64,000 nt of DNA from Aquarana catesbeiana (taxonomy: Eukaryota; Chordata; Amphibia; Anura; Ranidae): the NCBI RefSeq assembly GCF_042186555.1, contig NC_133328.1:497887106-497951105 (forward strand). Reading direction: 5' to 3'. The position numbers and the translations under genes were made by a program. Of the stretch, positions 24,112-35,721 are shown piece by piece (position 1 is the stretch's first letter; the number at the start of each line of letters is the position of its first letter). The notes under the pieces were generated by a model. That model was not told the DNA's origin and made no database searches. It saw only the letters and a program-made list of their open reading frames with translations.

Positions 24112-25189
24112 ACTTAAAGAAGAACTATGGTCAAAAACAAAAAATAAGTATGTGATATAAAGCTGTAACCTGTTAAATATGTCACTAGTTGTTTTTTAAA
24201 TAATAGTAAGGATGTTCACATATTTACCTTTTCAGCCTGCAGCTGAAAGCTCTCATGTTCATTTCCTGTAATCAGGAGACAACTGTGCTTTCTCTTCTTT
24301 GTGTGGTGCCGCCTTGTATAGACTACAACGTGCTGTACTGGCATCATTGGGGGAGTTGCACTTTCATCTCAGGCATCACAGTATTCTTGGCAAGGCTCCT
24401 CCTCCCCTTCACGATCGCCCAATGATGCCCTGCCCACTCCCACCCAAGCCCCACCCATGTTCTGCCCAAGCTCCGCCCACTCACTCCTATCTCTACTGAG
24501 CCTATTCTAGTCTGCTTGGCTTCTAGATGTAACAAGAGACAACAGCCATGAGAAAAGCACAAAGTGTGTGAGTGTGTGCAGATTTAGCAGCAGGTAATAC
24601 ATTTCAATACTAGTATTAAATAATAATTATTATATTAAATAATATTAAAAACAATTAAAAAGCACTGTAAACACTTTTATACAATTAAAAAAAAAACTCT
24701 GTGATTGTATTTCCAATAAAGGAAAATTAAAGATTTATTATAAATGAGCACATCTATCGTTTTACTCATATCACATATATCTAAATCATGTGAAAAATGT
24801 TTGCACTTATAAACATTTTGGATCCAGAGCGCTGTGATCGTTTTGTGTCACCTCAGGGTGCTTATTATTCACAGGGGTCAGAGGTATGTAAAATAGACTT
24901 GGCGTGATACAAGGCATGAGGACTCATGGGAAATGTAGTTCACTGTGGGAGATGCAGAAGCTAGCTCAGTGAAAGGAAATGACATGCTAGCTCCACTGAA
25001 CTCCTCCCACCATCACTAGTCTTATCAAGCAAAGGAGGAATGAATAGGGGGATTAGAGACCACGATTGCATCTAAATAGTAGGAAAATCATAATTTAATT
25101 TGTTATGCTTATTACCATGTGTAGCTTTGAGGTGTTTATATAAGGGTTTATTACAATGAGCATGCTGCCTTTAGATGTACTTTAAATGT
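24112..25189. mobile_element. TTAA-flanked insert within the L1 3' UTR
   Basis: The insert starts ttaaagaagaactatgg at 24112 and ends gatgtactttaa at 25189, which on the reverse strand also begins ttaaagtacat. TTAA at both ends and weak terminal inversion suggest a non-autonomous TTAA-targeting transposon of ~1.08 kb. It includes an actacatttccca-type motif (reverse strand, about 24930). No coding region. Confidence 0.55.
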
Positions 25190-25356
25190 TCTACCATTAT
25201 TTTTCCTTACCCATCTTTGTGGGCTGTGACCCTGTCAGTTAACTGTTGCATCTTTGTTTTTTTTGTTATTACTCCATTTTCTCCCTTCCTCCTAAATTGT
25301 ACATATTCATACCCTATGTACGTCTTCTTTACACCTTGTCAATAAAATATTTGAAC
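25190..25356 (+). mobile_element. L1-type LINE 3' fragment (terminal part)
   Basis: Continuation of the L1 broken at 24111. It has the pyrimidine-rich tail, caataaaatatttgaacaag at the end, and no poly(A). The terminal atttgaacaag matches the other L1 3' ends in this window. Confidence 0.65.
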
Positions 25357-27149
25357 AAGAAAAAGTGGTAGTAAACCCAAAAACAAAAAAAAATGTATTG
25401 CAGCTTACTTTTCCTTAGATATGGTAGGTAGTTACTTCAGTTTTCTTTTTTCACACTTTTTTTTCTTTATTTTCACCTGGTGATCCTGCCAGGAACACAC
25501 TTTCTGTCCTAGTGTAACAACTATACTGTATCTAGGATAAGCGGTGCTGTCACCCTAATAAGGCAGTGTGTTAGGAATATAAAACACTTCCCCTTTCTTC
25601 ATAGGGGGAGGTGTTTTGTATGAAGCCCAAAAATATATCCTCAAGGCCCCACCAACCTCCCTGCCCAGAGGAGGAAATCCAATAACAAATAATGGGGTAG
25701 AACCAGTAAAGTATTAAACGTATTTCCAAAAAATTTTTTAAATGCCTGGCTATGACTTATTTCATCTTCAGCATGCAAGAACATGAATCATAATTCACTG
25801 CTTGAACTGGAACCCAAATATAAGTGAAACCATGACTAGTGACCAATGGAGCAGTGCATATACAGTATAGCATGCAGTGCATTTAGCTTCATGTACTATG
25901 GATGGGCTTTGCACTATACACCAAAGTAGCTTCAGATAAGCATGATAAAATAATACTTTAACAGCGGGGAAAAGGTCCCTTATAAGAAATATCTTCATGT
26001 GTGTGCGGTCCGGGGGAACTGGCCAGAACACTGTGGTAAAACAGGACTGGCTCCACATCCAGAAACAAATCCATACTAAAGTAGGTCCTACATCATAAAG
26101 ACCTCCCCACAATCTCAGTAGCCTGCCTGGTGTCAGGCATATAAAAGTAATCCCATGTGCATAAACTCAGAAACCATCCATATTAAATGCAAGGATGTCC
26201 ATGACTGGAAACCAATCCATAAGCCATGGTATAAGTATAACAGACACATACTTATCAGTCCGTAATGTCCTCTATCAGTAGAAATATCCCAACAGGGACC
26301 TAAACCAGGTGACTGCCACCGTCTTATGGACATTTGTTCATTCATTGTCCTTTTGCATTATGTATCTGCATTAGGGGCAATGCATAATACCAGGTGTTGA
26401 TGGGTATTGGTTGTTTTAACTTTATACTTGCCCAACCTTTTTAGCTATTTGTATGTCGAGCTGTATGTGAATAAAAAAGAGTTATTCCTATATAGGAGCT
26501 TGTGAACGTTGGTGTTTTTTTCTATTGATAATATTTGTTTTCACCATAAAACAGAAGGTGGAGTTTCAGAGTCATAACCCGGTATTTTAACATCTTTAGG
26601 GAAATAAGGAGGTGTTTTGTAGTCAACAGAGATAACTGGGAACAATGGAACAATGCCAACTGATAACTGTCTACAGAACAGCTACTTTTTAGCACTTGGC
26701 GAACAGATATAATAAAATGCATTCCATTGTATATTTAAAGCCAGCCATAGATGGAGTGATTTTCTTTCAGTCAATCGATAATCAGTTGATTTCCCCATCA
26801 ACATCAATCCCTCCTGCTGAGCCATTGTGTTCTCCTGGCGGGGGGGGGGGGGGGATTGCGCGGGGTGGTGAGCCGTAGTGAGCAAATAAGAGAAATTTTG
26901 AGTTAGAGTTTACAAACACTTGAAGCAAAAAAAGGAATATCAATATTATTGGGGATCCAGGGATAAAGGCTATGCAAATCTTGACAGTAAAAATGCTTGT
27001 CATTATCGTGAAAGGCCCCATGCCTACAGCGATTCCTCACTCAAAACTGATATAATTTACAAATCAATCTTGCTAAAAAAAATCTATGAGAACAAGTCAT
27101 ACAGAATATGTCCCCACCACAAATAAATGAATTCATGTTAACTATGTCC
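25357..27149. other. Intergenic with repeat debris, no gene seen
   Basis: It opens with a gtggtagtaaacccaaaaac stretch, which looks like the end of a small repeat. Near 26730 ttaaagccagccatagatgg may be another repeat end. A G14 run lies near 26838. No convincing coding region. Confidence 0.4.
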
Positions 27150-27449
27150 TTTAGGGTCCAGTCACACCAGTGGTGCACAATTTGCTTCCTATAGCACAAT
27201 CCCACTGGTGTATGACGTGTAGGAGTGGTATAATACACTGGCACAATGCATTGAACTATTGTGTTTTTTTTTTTTCTTTTTAATAAATGCACTAAAATGT
27301 CACAAAATAGCATGGTATTAATATCTATGCACTGCAGCGCACTGTGATGATTTTTAGTGTGTTGCAACCCACTTGTGTAAAAATGCAGACTGAGTTGGAC
27401 AGCGCTGCTCAGTGCAGCCCAATGCACATGATAGAATTGGACCCCTAAA
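27150..27449. mobile_element. Small MITE with TTTAGGG termini
   Basis: The left end tttagggtccagtcacacc (27150) mirrors the right end gaattggacccctaaa (27434-27449), ~300 bp apart. There is no coding capacity and I could not settle a target duplication, so the superfamily is unknown. Confidence 0.55.
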
Positions 27450-30400
27450 ATTGGTTTCTGCCATAATTCCTAAAGACAATATTAAATCCTGCATTTTAGT
27501 TCACCTAAAATATGTAACTTTTTTGGTTACATACTTGGTTCTTGGTTTTAGGCTGTTTTCTACGGTAATGCGTGATAATAAAATAATTTAAAACTATTCA
27601 GCATGTGGGCTGCATGAATATAGAATTAAACAAACTAAACAATTCTAATTACAATTACTTACCAACTAAAAGCATGTAAGATAATTTATTGTTATCATTT
27701 AGAATGTTATTAAGCCTTAAATTAGTAATGCCTTGATAGCATGAATGGCAAAATATATCCTGTAGACTATGTAATGCTTCAATGAAATATATCTTTAAAA
27801 AAAAGACTGTAATACTGTGGGTTACCTTGTACTTGTCAAAGCCAGCAAGTTGATCTGAGTTGATATACTGGTAGTTAAACATGATGTTTATTCACAGTAT
27901 TTTCATATAACTCTTCTGTCCCTACGCAATTCCTGCCTTCTGATTGTTCCCCTCCGGGCAGCAGCACAATGCAGGTCTTCCTGTAGCTTAGCAGTCTGCT
28001 TGGTAAGAAGAGTTAGTGTAGGTGTGTTTGTCAGTCTGTGTACTGCTATCTTATCTGTGGAGAGCACAGTTTTTGATGTCACAACCCAGGAAGGCAGGTA
28101 TTCAATGTATCACCTTGCTTTAACTGCCAATGACCAGTAAAATACACAAAGCTCTTGATCTTGTCATTAAAAATTTATTCTTACGGTGTTTTTTTTCTTA
28201 ATTATATTTAGCTTTTTTTGTTTTTTTACTTTTATAGTTTACAGAGAAGAGAAAAAATACCTCTGGATGAAACAGCAGTATTAGTACAATCAGACTACAA
28301 CATAGTCAGTAACATCCTACTGGAGGAGAAGCATTGTCACTGCAAGTCAGAAACTTCCCCTTCTCCATTACAGTGAGGGTAGGGGTTGTGTAGTCCTAGG
28401 ACATAGCTAGGAACAATGTACAGTAACTGATAAGAGTGCTGCAGAAACAGGCACAGAAAGCTATCGGCTGACAATTTTTTTTTTTTTTTTTTTAATAGAT
28501 ATAACAAGATGCTTTCAATGTTATATGTAACAGACCAAATAAGGGAAGTTAGGGTTTACATCTATTTTGTAGGTCCAGTAAAACCTAAAAAAAAAAAAAA
28601 AAAAATTACAAAAGTTAAAGAATGTAAAAAGCCTCATAGTGGGATAGTCAGAGTAGGTTTTTGGTGCACCCAAACTGTGGTCTTTAGTCTTGGGACAGGG
28701 CAACCCTATGGACCAGGCTCAGGACCATGTGAAATTGCAAGGCTTTGCTCACATGTAGTAACTGAGAGGACTCTGGATCCTTGCCCAAGGGTGAAACTTT
28801 ATAGTGGAACTGGTCATGTACAGTAAGAAACTGCAAGGAGGGCTGAGGAATTGGCTCATCTTGAATTGCTGGTGGATGACTGGGCTGAGAACTGCACAGC
28901 AACCACATATCAATGTCAGTGGGTTACTTTGTATGTAAGTATGGGTCTCCTCCCTCTGTAGGGCTCCTACCATGAAGCATTTGCCCTTCCAACCTCCAGG
29001 CGCTAGGGGGCGTCGGCATACATATCACAACACCATAGTGAGGTTCTGTACTGGAACCAGCGGCTGTCAGTGGCAGTCAGGTTCAGCTCTTGGGCTTCTG
29101 ATTTTGCTGCAGAGTACTCCATAAAAGTGCTCTGTAGTTGAGACTGTAAGTACAATTGTTCAGCATTGTTTACAAAAGAAGTGAGATCACTTTACTTTCT
29201 GTGAATCTGGAGACTAGAGCAGAGCTAATGGAGCTCTGATCTGTCTTTCAGCTTGGGGGAGCTAAATAGAAAATAAAAGTAAATGATAATTTGAATTACA
29301 TACATATTCCCTCCCTACATTAATTTCAGATAGTGATGTTTTGGATAACATTTGTGTGTATCGTATGAGAGCAAAAAAAAGCTAACATGCCAGCACAATA
29401 TAATTCAGTATTTTGGTGACTGCAAACTCATGAAATGTTTCCATCATAATAATTTGTGTCTCCACAAACCAGATTTGTTATGGGGCCATAATGCTTCACA
29501 GATAATCTATATATATATATTTTGCTCAGAATACTTACTTAACCTATGGACTTTAGCCTAGAAACACCAAAGTGCTGTTATCTGAAAAAAGATGACTCAT
29601 GGTTATATTACTAGATAATGTCACTAATCAAATAAATTCCAAGTGGAAATCCATTTGTCTTTCAATGGAAAATATTTTTAGTGATAAATATTTTTGTGTC
29701 ATATGTACATGTGTAGCCAGGGGAGCTGGCACAAAGATCCCTCTGGGGTAGACAGCCTAAAGACAAATTTTTCAGTTATTTGAGTGGGACAAGTCCCAGA
29801 ATGTTCAGAAGCTATGCTCCATTGACTTTCAATGCTAAGTCCGGGCTGGCTTGTCTCAGACTGCAGGGAGGCAGCGTTGCTCAACCAAGGATTGTGGGAG
29901 ATGTAGTCATTGCTCCCTATTGGGAGAAAACTACAATCCCCAAGCTAGGAGGCCTAAGAAGGAGGAGAGGAGGAAATTCAGTAGGCTGCTCAGGAAGGTT
30001 TGGGGTCTTTTAGTGACAGACCAGGGAAGGAAGTGGGCACCCAGGGAGAGTGCTGAGCCCTAGGGCACTCATCCAGAAGTGCGTCCCTCCCGCTGAACCT
30101 ACAGCCTTATTGAGCAGTTCAGCCAGTCACCATCTACACCTTCAGCTTTACAAAGCAGGTTTGCTGGTTAGCATCTGCGGTTGCAGCCATCCAGGGCGGG
30201 TTCGCCAGAGCACATGCCACCATTCGACAAGGGGCCCCTCCACCATCAGAACTTACTACTGAAGCACAGGATTGGTGAAAGGGTCACAAACACTCTGCAC
30301 CCCAAAATTAAGTGAGACTTATACAGCTTGCTATTAGGCTCCGCAGACATTACTATAACTCTGCTATACATCATTGAGAGGTGCCATATTACCTGTCCTG

Positions 30401-30688
30401 GATTACTGACTCTTCCACTACTGCTAAACTTTGTTCAACTTCCTTCTACCAGAACTGTTCATCAAGCCTCCACCTCCCTTAATTGGGGGTGTCAGAAAGC
30501 CATTCAGCAACATCGCTAGTGCACCACCGTATGGGTCCGACCTACGCCAGCAGAAGCAACTGTATTTCTTTTTCTTCTTTTATGGTTGGAGGTCATTCCT
30601 CCCTGTTTACAGTATTTCCACAGACTTTAGCCATTTTCTTCACATTCTTGTACACTTAAGTGTTACTAAACCCAGGACCCTGCATTCA
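27450..30688. other. Long intergenic stretch, no gene seen
   Basis: Mixed AT-rich DNA with a T18 run near 28477-28494 and an A20 run near 28587-28605. At about 29880-29945 there is a pair of ctacatctccca / ctacaatcccc motifs in opposite orientation. No conserved open frame, splice pattern or RNA gene. Confidence 0.4.
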
Positions 30689-31264
30689 CTAAATCCATAG
30701 TTGCCAACATTGAAAAAAAAATATATGTGGGACACTTTTTTGGCTGTAGGCGGAGCCGTACAATAATTAGGGGCGGGGCATTCGTTTGTAGGCGTGGCTT
30801 TAAAAATCGATAAGTGTGGTGGCGAAAACTGGGCGTGGCTTACGCGAAAAGTGGGTGTGGTTTATGTGAAAGTGGGCGTGGCTTACGTGAAAGTGGCCGT
30901 GGCTTAAATGGGCGTGGCTCAAGAGGGTGTGCTTAGAGTCTGAGATGAATGAGGGATGGAGAGGGAAAGGGGGAGAAGGAAAGGGGGAGAGGGAAATGAC
31001 GGGACAGCAGCCCCAGATCCTACACAATAGAAATATGTGTATTCTAGAAAGTTTAACAATCAGCAGATAAAGATACTCCAAACGCCTGGTGTTAACGCTT
31101 CAATCATCCCGGCACCGTGGTTGTTATGATGTCAGGATGATTGAAGCGCATTATTTCTATTATTACATTGTAATATAAAAATTAAATCATTCAACTCACC
31201 ATAATGCTGAATCAGTGGGATCCCTCAGCGTGTCACCTGCCACATCGCCTGCCACCAGCAGAGT

Positions 31265-31430
31265 CAGTCCTTGCATCAGGTGCCCCCGGCAGAGTCTGTC
31301 CTTGCATCAGGTGCCCCCGGCAGAGTCTGTCCTTGCATCAGGTGCCCCCGGCAGAGTCTGTCCTTGCATCAGGTGCCCCCGGCAGAGTCTGTCCTTGCAT
31401 CAGGTGCCCCCGCCAGAGTCTGTATAGACC
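31265..31430. repeat. 31-bp minisatellite
   Basis: Five to six tandem units of ~31 bp built on ccttgcatcaggtgccccc followed by ggcagagtctgt, almost identical to each other. The homogeneity suggests recent expansion. Confidence 0.92.
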
Positions 31431-31930
31431 CCCTCAGTGCAGACCCCCTCCATCAGTGCAGATCCCCTCCATCAATGCAGACCCCCCCTCAGTGCAGCCC
31501 CCCCTCTAATATTGCAGCCCCCCCTCTATTAGTGCACCCCCCCCTCTATTAGTGCAGCCCCCCTCAGTGCAGCCCCCCTCTATTAGTGCAGCCCCCCCTC
31601 TATTAGTGCAGCCCCCCTCTATTAGTGCAGACCCCCTCTATTAGTGCAGACCCCCTCTATTTGTGCAGACCCCCCCTCAGTGCAGCCCCCCCTCAGTTAG
31701 TGCAGCCCCCCCTCAGTGCAGCCCCCCCTCAGTTAGTGCAGCCCCCCCCTCAGTTAGTGCAGCCCCCCCTCAGTGCAACCCCCCCTCAGTGCAGCCCCCC
31801 CTCAGTGCAGCCCCCCCTCAGTTAGTGCAGCCCCCCCTCAGTTAGTGCAGCTCCCCCCTCAGTGCAGCCCCCCTCAGTTAGTGCAGCCCCCCGCTGTTGG
31901 TGCAGCCCCCCCTCAATGCAGCCCGGCCCC
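31431..31930. repeat. C-rich minisatellite (agtgcagcccccctc units)
   Basis: Many units of about 15-22 bp alternate between cccctcagtgcagcc and cccctctattagtgcag forms. Forms cluster by type along the array, consistent with local duplication. Confidence 0.9.
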
Positions 31931-32354
31931 CGCTCAGTGCAGGAGCGGCCGGTGTTCTGCCGAGAAAGTTCCACTCGGCAATGGAGGACCCCCTGTACTG
32001 CGCAGGCGCAGCGCTTGCGCAGTACGGGGCTGGGAGCTTTCAGCAAGACACGGCGACGACGCCGTGTCTTCTGCTCGCTTCAGTGGAGAGGGGAGGGGCC
32101 GTGCAGCTAAAGAAGGCGCTTCATTGGCTGCACGGATCGAGCCATCTTCCCCTCTCCACTGAACACTAGAGGAAGAGAGAGCGGCGGCGCCGGCCGCCAT
32201 TTTGCTGGAGCCCGCTGCTCCAAAAAAAAAAAAAACAACATTCCCGATTTTCCTTATGGAAAATCCCGATTCGGGACACTCTCCAATCGGGACGAGGGTC
32301 CCAAAATCGGGATTGTCCTGGGAAAATCGGGACTGTTGGCAACTATGCTAAATC

Positions 32355-32797
32355 TGGTCTCCCACAGTACACAAAACATGGAAATGCCATTATTTAGGAA
32401 ATATAAACTGCTAAATACCTTTTCTCATCAGCAGTTATAGCAGTCTTGTGACTCCTATTAGTATCTAGCCAAGCACAGGTTCAAGCTTGTAGGTGGAGTT
32501 TTCATTCTACTCTGACTGTCCTATGAGGCTGCAGGACACCTAACTTTCTGTCTGGACAGTGCTGATTGGCCCTGTGTTGATCACATGCACCCTCTCAAGA
32601 AAAAAAAAACTCTCTAGCAATACACACCAAACTGAGCATGTGCAGAGTGACTCCAAAGGCTCTGTCAGGGGATGGGTTGGGGACAGTGGAAGAAGGGGAG
32701 GATCAGAGAAGACAGGATCAAACAACCTTTTTACACAATGCGCAGGATTAACCCCCTTAGGTTCCACAGTGAGTAGAATAACATGCTTTACTGCATA
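32355..32797. other. Intergenic, no gene seen
   Basis: Unassigned stretch between the hAT-like element and the second Tc1-like family. It starts directly after the target duplication. Confidence 0.4.
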
Positions 32798-33048
32798 TAC
32801 AGTATCTCACAAAAGTGAATACACCCCTCACATTTTTGTAAATATTTTACTATATCTTTTCATGTGACAACACTGAAGAAGTGGCACTTTGCTACAATGT
32901 AAAGTAGTTAGTGTACAGCTTGTATAACAGTGTAAATTTGCTGTCCCCTCAAAATAACTCACTCAACACACAGCCATTAATGTCTAAACCGCTGGCAACA
33001 AAAGTAAGTACATCCCTAATTGAAAATGTCCAAATTGGGTCCAAAGTG

Positions 33049-34068
33049 TCAATATTTTGTGTGGCCACCATTATTTTCCAGCGCTGTCTTAACCCTCTTG
33101 GGCATAGAGTTCACCAGAGCTTCACAGGTTGCCACTGGAGTCCTTTTCCACTCCTCCATGACGACATCACAGAGCTGGTAAATGTTAGAGATCTTGCGCT
33201 CCTCCACCTTCCGTTTTGAGGGTGCCCCACAGATGCTCAATAGGGTTTAGATCTGGAGACATGCTTGGCCAGTCCATCACCTTTACCCTCAGCTTCTTTA
33301 GCAAGGCAGTGGTCATCTTGGAGGTGTGTTTGGGGTCATTATCATGTTGGAATACTGCCCTGCGGCCCAGTCTCCGAAGGGAGGGGATCATGTTCTGCTT
33401 CAGTATGTCACAGTACATGTTGGCATTCATGGTTCCCTCAATGAACTGTAGCTCCCCAGTCCTGGCAGCACTCATACAGCCCCAGACCATGACACTCCTA
33501 CCACCATGCTTGACTGTAGGCAAGACACACTTGTCTTTGTACTCCTCACCTGGTTGCCACCACACACGCTTGACACCATCTGAACCAAATAAGTTTATCT
33601 TGGTCTTATCAGACCACAGGACATGGTTATAATAATCCATGTCCCTAGTCTTCTTGACTTCAGCAAACTGTTTGTGGGCTTTCTTGTGCATCATCTTTAG
33701 AAGAGGCTTCTGGGATGACAGCCATGCAGACCAATTTGATGCAGTGTGTGGCGTATGGTCTGAGCACTGACAGGCAGACCCCCCACCCCTTCAAGCTCTG
33801 CAGCAATGCTGGCAGCACTCATACGTCTATTTCCCAAAGACAACCTCTGGATATGATGCTGAGCACATGCACTCAACTTCTTTTCTCGAACATGGGGAGG
33901 CCTGTCCTGAGTGGAACCTGTCCTGTTAAACCTCTGTATGGTCTTGCCCACCGTTCTGCAGCTCAGTTTCAGGGTCTTGGCAATCTTCTTATAGCCTAGG
34001 CCATCTTTATGTAGAGCAACAATTCTTTTTTTCAGATCCTCAGAGATTTCAATGCCATAAGGTGTCAT
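33049..34068 (-). pseudogene. Tc1-like transposase (family B), disrupted
   Basis: Reads from 34068 on the - strand. The helix-turn-helix part has DGLGYKKIAKTLKLSCRTV and then a second DNA-binding helix region. Catalytic motifs: LWSDKTKINLF (about 33610), QHDNDPKHTSKM (about 33345) and PDLNPIEHLWGTLK (about 33245), giving the DD34E triad. A frameshift near 33695 separates the DNA-binding half from the catalytic half; a second near 33230 precedes the last 60 codons, ending at 33049 with ENNGGHTKY. The expected MAPHG-like start was separated from the body by the insert at 34073-34658, but the insert's duplicated flank supplies an ATG at 34068. Confidence 0.9.
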
Positions 34069-34072
34069 GTTG

Positions 34073-34658
34073 TAAAAAGGAGGAAGGTTGGGACTTTGAA
34101 TGAGGTATGAGTGGTGGAACTAAGCAGCTTCACATAGGTATAAACATCTCTGTGTTTATTAGTAAACCAATGATTGGCATGACATATAATAATATAACAT
34201 GCATAGATGCATAAGAAGAATCAATATACATCATAAAAGATATATATAGTAGCATGGCACAAGCGAATAAAATTGTACATCATAATCCCCCATGTGCAGG
34301 GTAAACATATCACAAAATTGGATCTAGGAGAGGGTAAAACCATCTAAAATTCTTGATATATAATGGATGCATCAGAATAAGCTTTACACATTTCATGGAC
34401 TTCTATCCACTCAGCAGGAGCAATTGCATCAATGTTCTGTAAAGGGATATAGATATCAATGTGATTTGATGTAACTACCCACATGGGGAGAAGGGAGTAG
34501 ATTGGAAATAACTGGCTATGGCGAAAAATATTCACATATAAACCGATAATGGGACCATGCAATACCACATGCCAGGGGTCGGCCAAATGAGCCCGGCCTG
34601 GTAGCTGAGGAAGGGATCCAACAGGAAAACTGGGAGCACACACACCATCCCCCATACG
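34073..34658 (-). mobile_element. Retroposed insert in the Tc1-B start codon
   Basis: 586 bp flanked by 13-bp direct repeats aggtgtcatgttg (34060-34072) and aggtgccatgttg (34659-34671), 12 of 13 matching. On the - strand it contains an open frame of about 105 codons ending IIYQEF (stop at 34344) and an AATAAA at about 34158-34153, ~80 bp before its 3' end. The long target duplication points to target-primed reverse transcription. I do not recognise the family; it lacks a poly(A). Confidence 0.6.
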
Positions 34659-35040
34659 AGGTGCCATGTTGAACTTCCGGTGTCCAGTATGAGAGCGTAA
34701 GATCGATAACACCAAATTTAACACACCTGCTCCCCATTCACACCTGGGACCTTGTAACACTAACGAGTCACATAACACCGGGGAGGGAAAATGGCTAATT
34801 GGGCCCAATTTGGACATTTTCACTTAGGGGTGTACTCACTTTTGTTGCCAGCGGTTTAGACATTTATGGCTGTGTGTTGAGTTATTTTGAGGGGACAGCA
34901 AATTTACACTGTTATACAAGCTGTAAACTCACTACTTTACATTGTAGCAAAGTGTAATTTCTTCAGTGTTGTCACATGAAAAAGATAGAATAAAATATTT
35001 ACAAAAATGTGGGGGGTGTATTCACTTTTGTGAGATATTG

Positions 35041-35211
35041 TATATCGATTTTACTGTTGTGGGTAACACTTTAAGTCCTGAAGGCAGACTTGGAACCAGC
35101 AGAGTCACTTCCAGGGCCTAAGGCAGCAGAGGGTTTATATTGGCTGCCCTTACGTTGCTCTAGGTGACTCTGTTACAGTTTAAGCTAATTGGTAAAATAT
35201 GGTCCCAGTTA
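35041..35211. other. Spacer between Tc1-B and Tc1-A copy 2
   Basis: Contains cagggcctaaggcag, gggtttatattg and gctgcccttacgttgctct (35106-35170), closely similar to 54917-54992 on the far side of the composite Tc1 element. No gene. Confidence 0.5.
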
Positions 35212-35692
35212 CAGTGCCTTAAAAAGGTATTCATACCCCTTGAAATTTTCCACATTTTGTCATGTTACAAAGAAAAAACGTAAATGTATTTTATTGGGAT
35301 AAAGTTGTGAAGAAGTTTAAAGCAAGGATAGGTTATAGAAAAATAGAAAAGTATGGCACAACTACAAACCTACCAAGACATGGCTGTCCACCTAAACTGA
35401 CAGGTCGGGCAAAGACAGCATTAATCAGAGAAGCAGCCAAGAGGCCCATGGTAACTCTGGAGGAGCTGCAGAGATCCACAGCTCAGGTGGGAGAATCTGT
35501 CCACAGGAAAACTATTAGTCGTGCACTCCACAAATCTGGCCTTTATGGAAGAGTGGCAAGAAGAAAGCCATTGTTGAAAGAAAGCCATAAAAAGCCCCAA
35601 TTGCAGTTTGCGAGAAGCCATGTGGGGGACACAGCAAATAAATGGAAGAAGGTGCTCTGGTCAGATGAGACCAAATTTGAACATTTTGTCCT
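35212..35692 (+). mobile_element. Tc1-like family A, copy 2, fragment 1
   Basis: It starts after TA (35210-35211) with cagtgccttaaaaaggtattc. The TIR is shortened by a deletion joining ttttattggga to the transposase coding region. Codons readable from about 35300: VVKKFKARIGY, an internal deletion removing the helix-turn-helix, then GCPPKLTGRAKTALIREA, KSGLYGRVARRKPLLKES and VLWSDETKFEHF. It is cut at 35692 by an L1 insertion and resumes at 41978. Confidence 0.9.
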
Positions 35693-35721
35693 TATTCTTT
35701 TCCTTCTACGCACACTCCATC

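Larger units (their letters stand above)
30696..32347. mobile_element. hAT-like non-autonomous element with minisatellites
   Basis: The 14-bp ends CATAGTTGCCAACA (30696) and TGTTGGCAACTATG (32334-32347) are perfect inverted repeats. They are flanked by a perfect 7-bp duplication ctaaatc (30689-30695 and 32348-32354). CA...TG ends fit hAT, although hAT duplications are usually 8 bp. The interior has gggcgtggctta repeats (30770-30925), two minisatellites (31265-31930) and a CpG-rich stretch with a strong hairpin (31990-32025). No transposase frame is present. Confidence 0.8.
32800..35040 (-). mobile_element. Tc1-like DNA transposon, family B
   Basis: TA (32798-32799) precedes cagtatctcacaaaagtg, and the right end cacttttgtgagatattg is followed by TA (35041-35042). 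Inverted repeats extend ~200 bp to the ccgctggcaacaaaagt region (32991 and its inverse at 34833). The element is 2241 bp, longer than the usual ~1.65 kb, because a 586-bp retroposed insert sits at 34073-34658. Transposase is on the - strand and disrupted. It differs from family A in TIR sequence and protein. Confidence 0.9.

Noticed and set aside
31204..32200. Several overlapping open frames of 60-130 codons
   Set aside because: These are products of the 31-bp and C-rich minisatellites, whose unit lengths are open in several frames; not genes.
33216..33632. 138-codon open frame on the + strand
   Set aside because: Antisense shadow of the Tc1-B transposase.
34344..34823. 159-codon gene on the - strand
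   Set aside because: The frame crosses the boundary of the Tc1-B 5' region and the retroposed insert, so it is a chance fusion; only the part below 34658 belongs to the insert.
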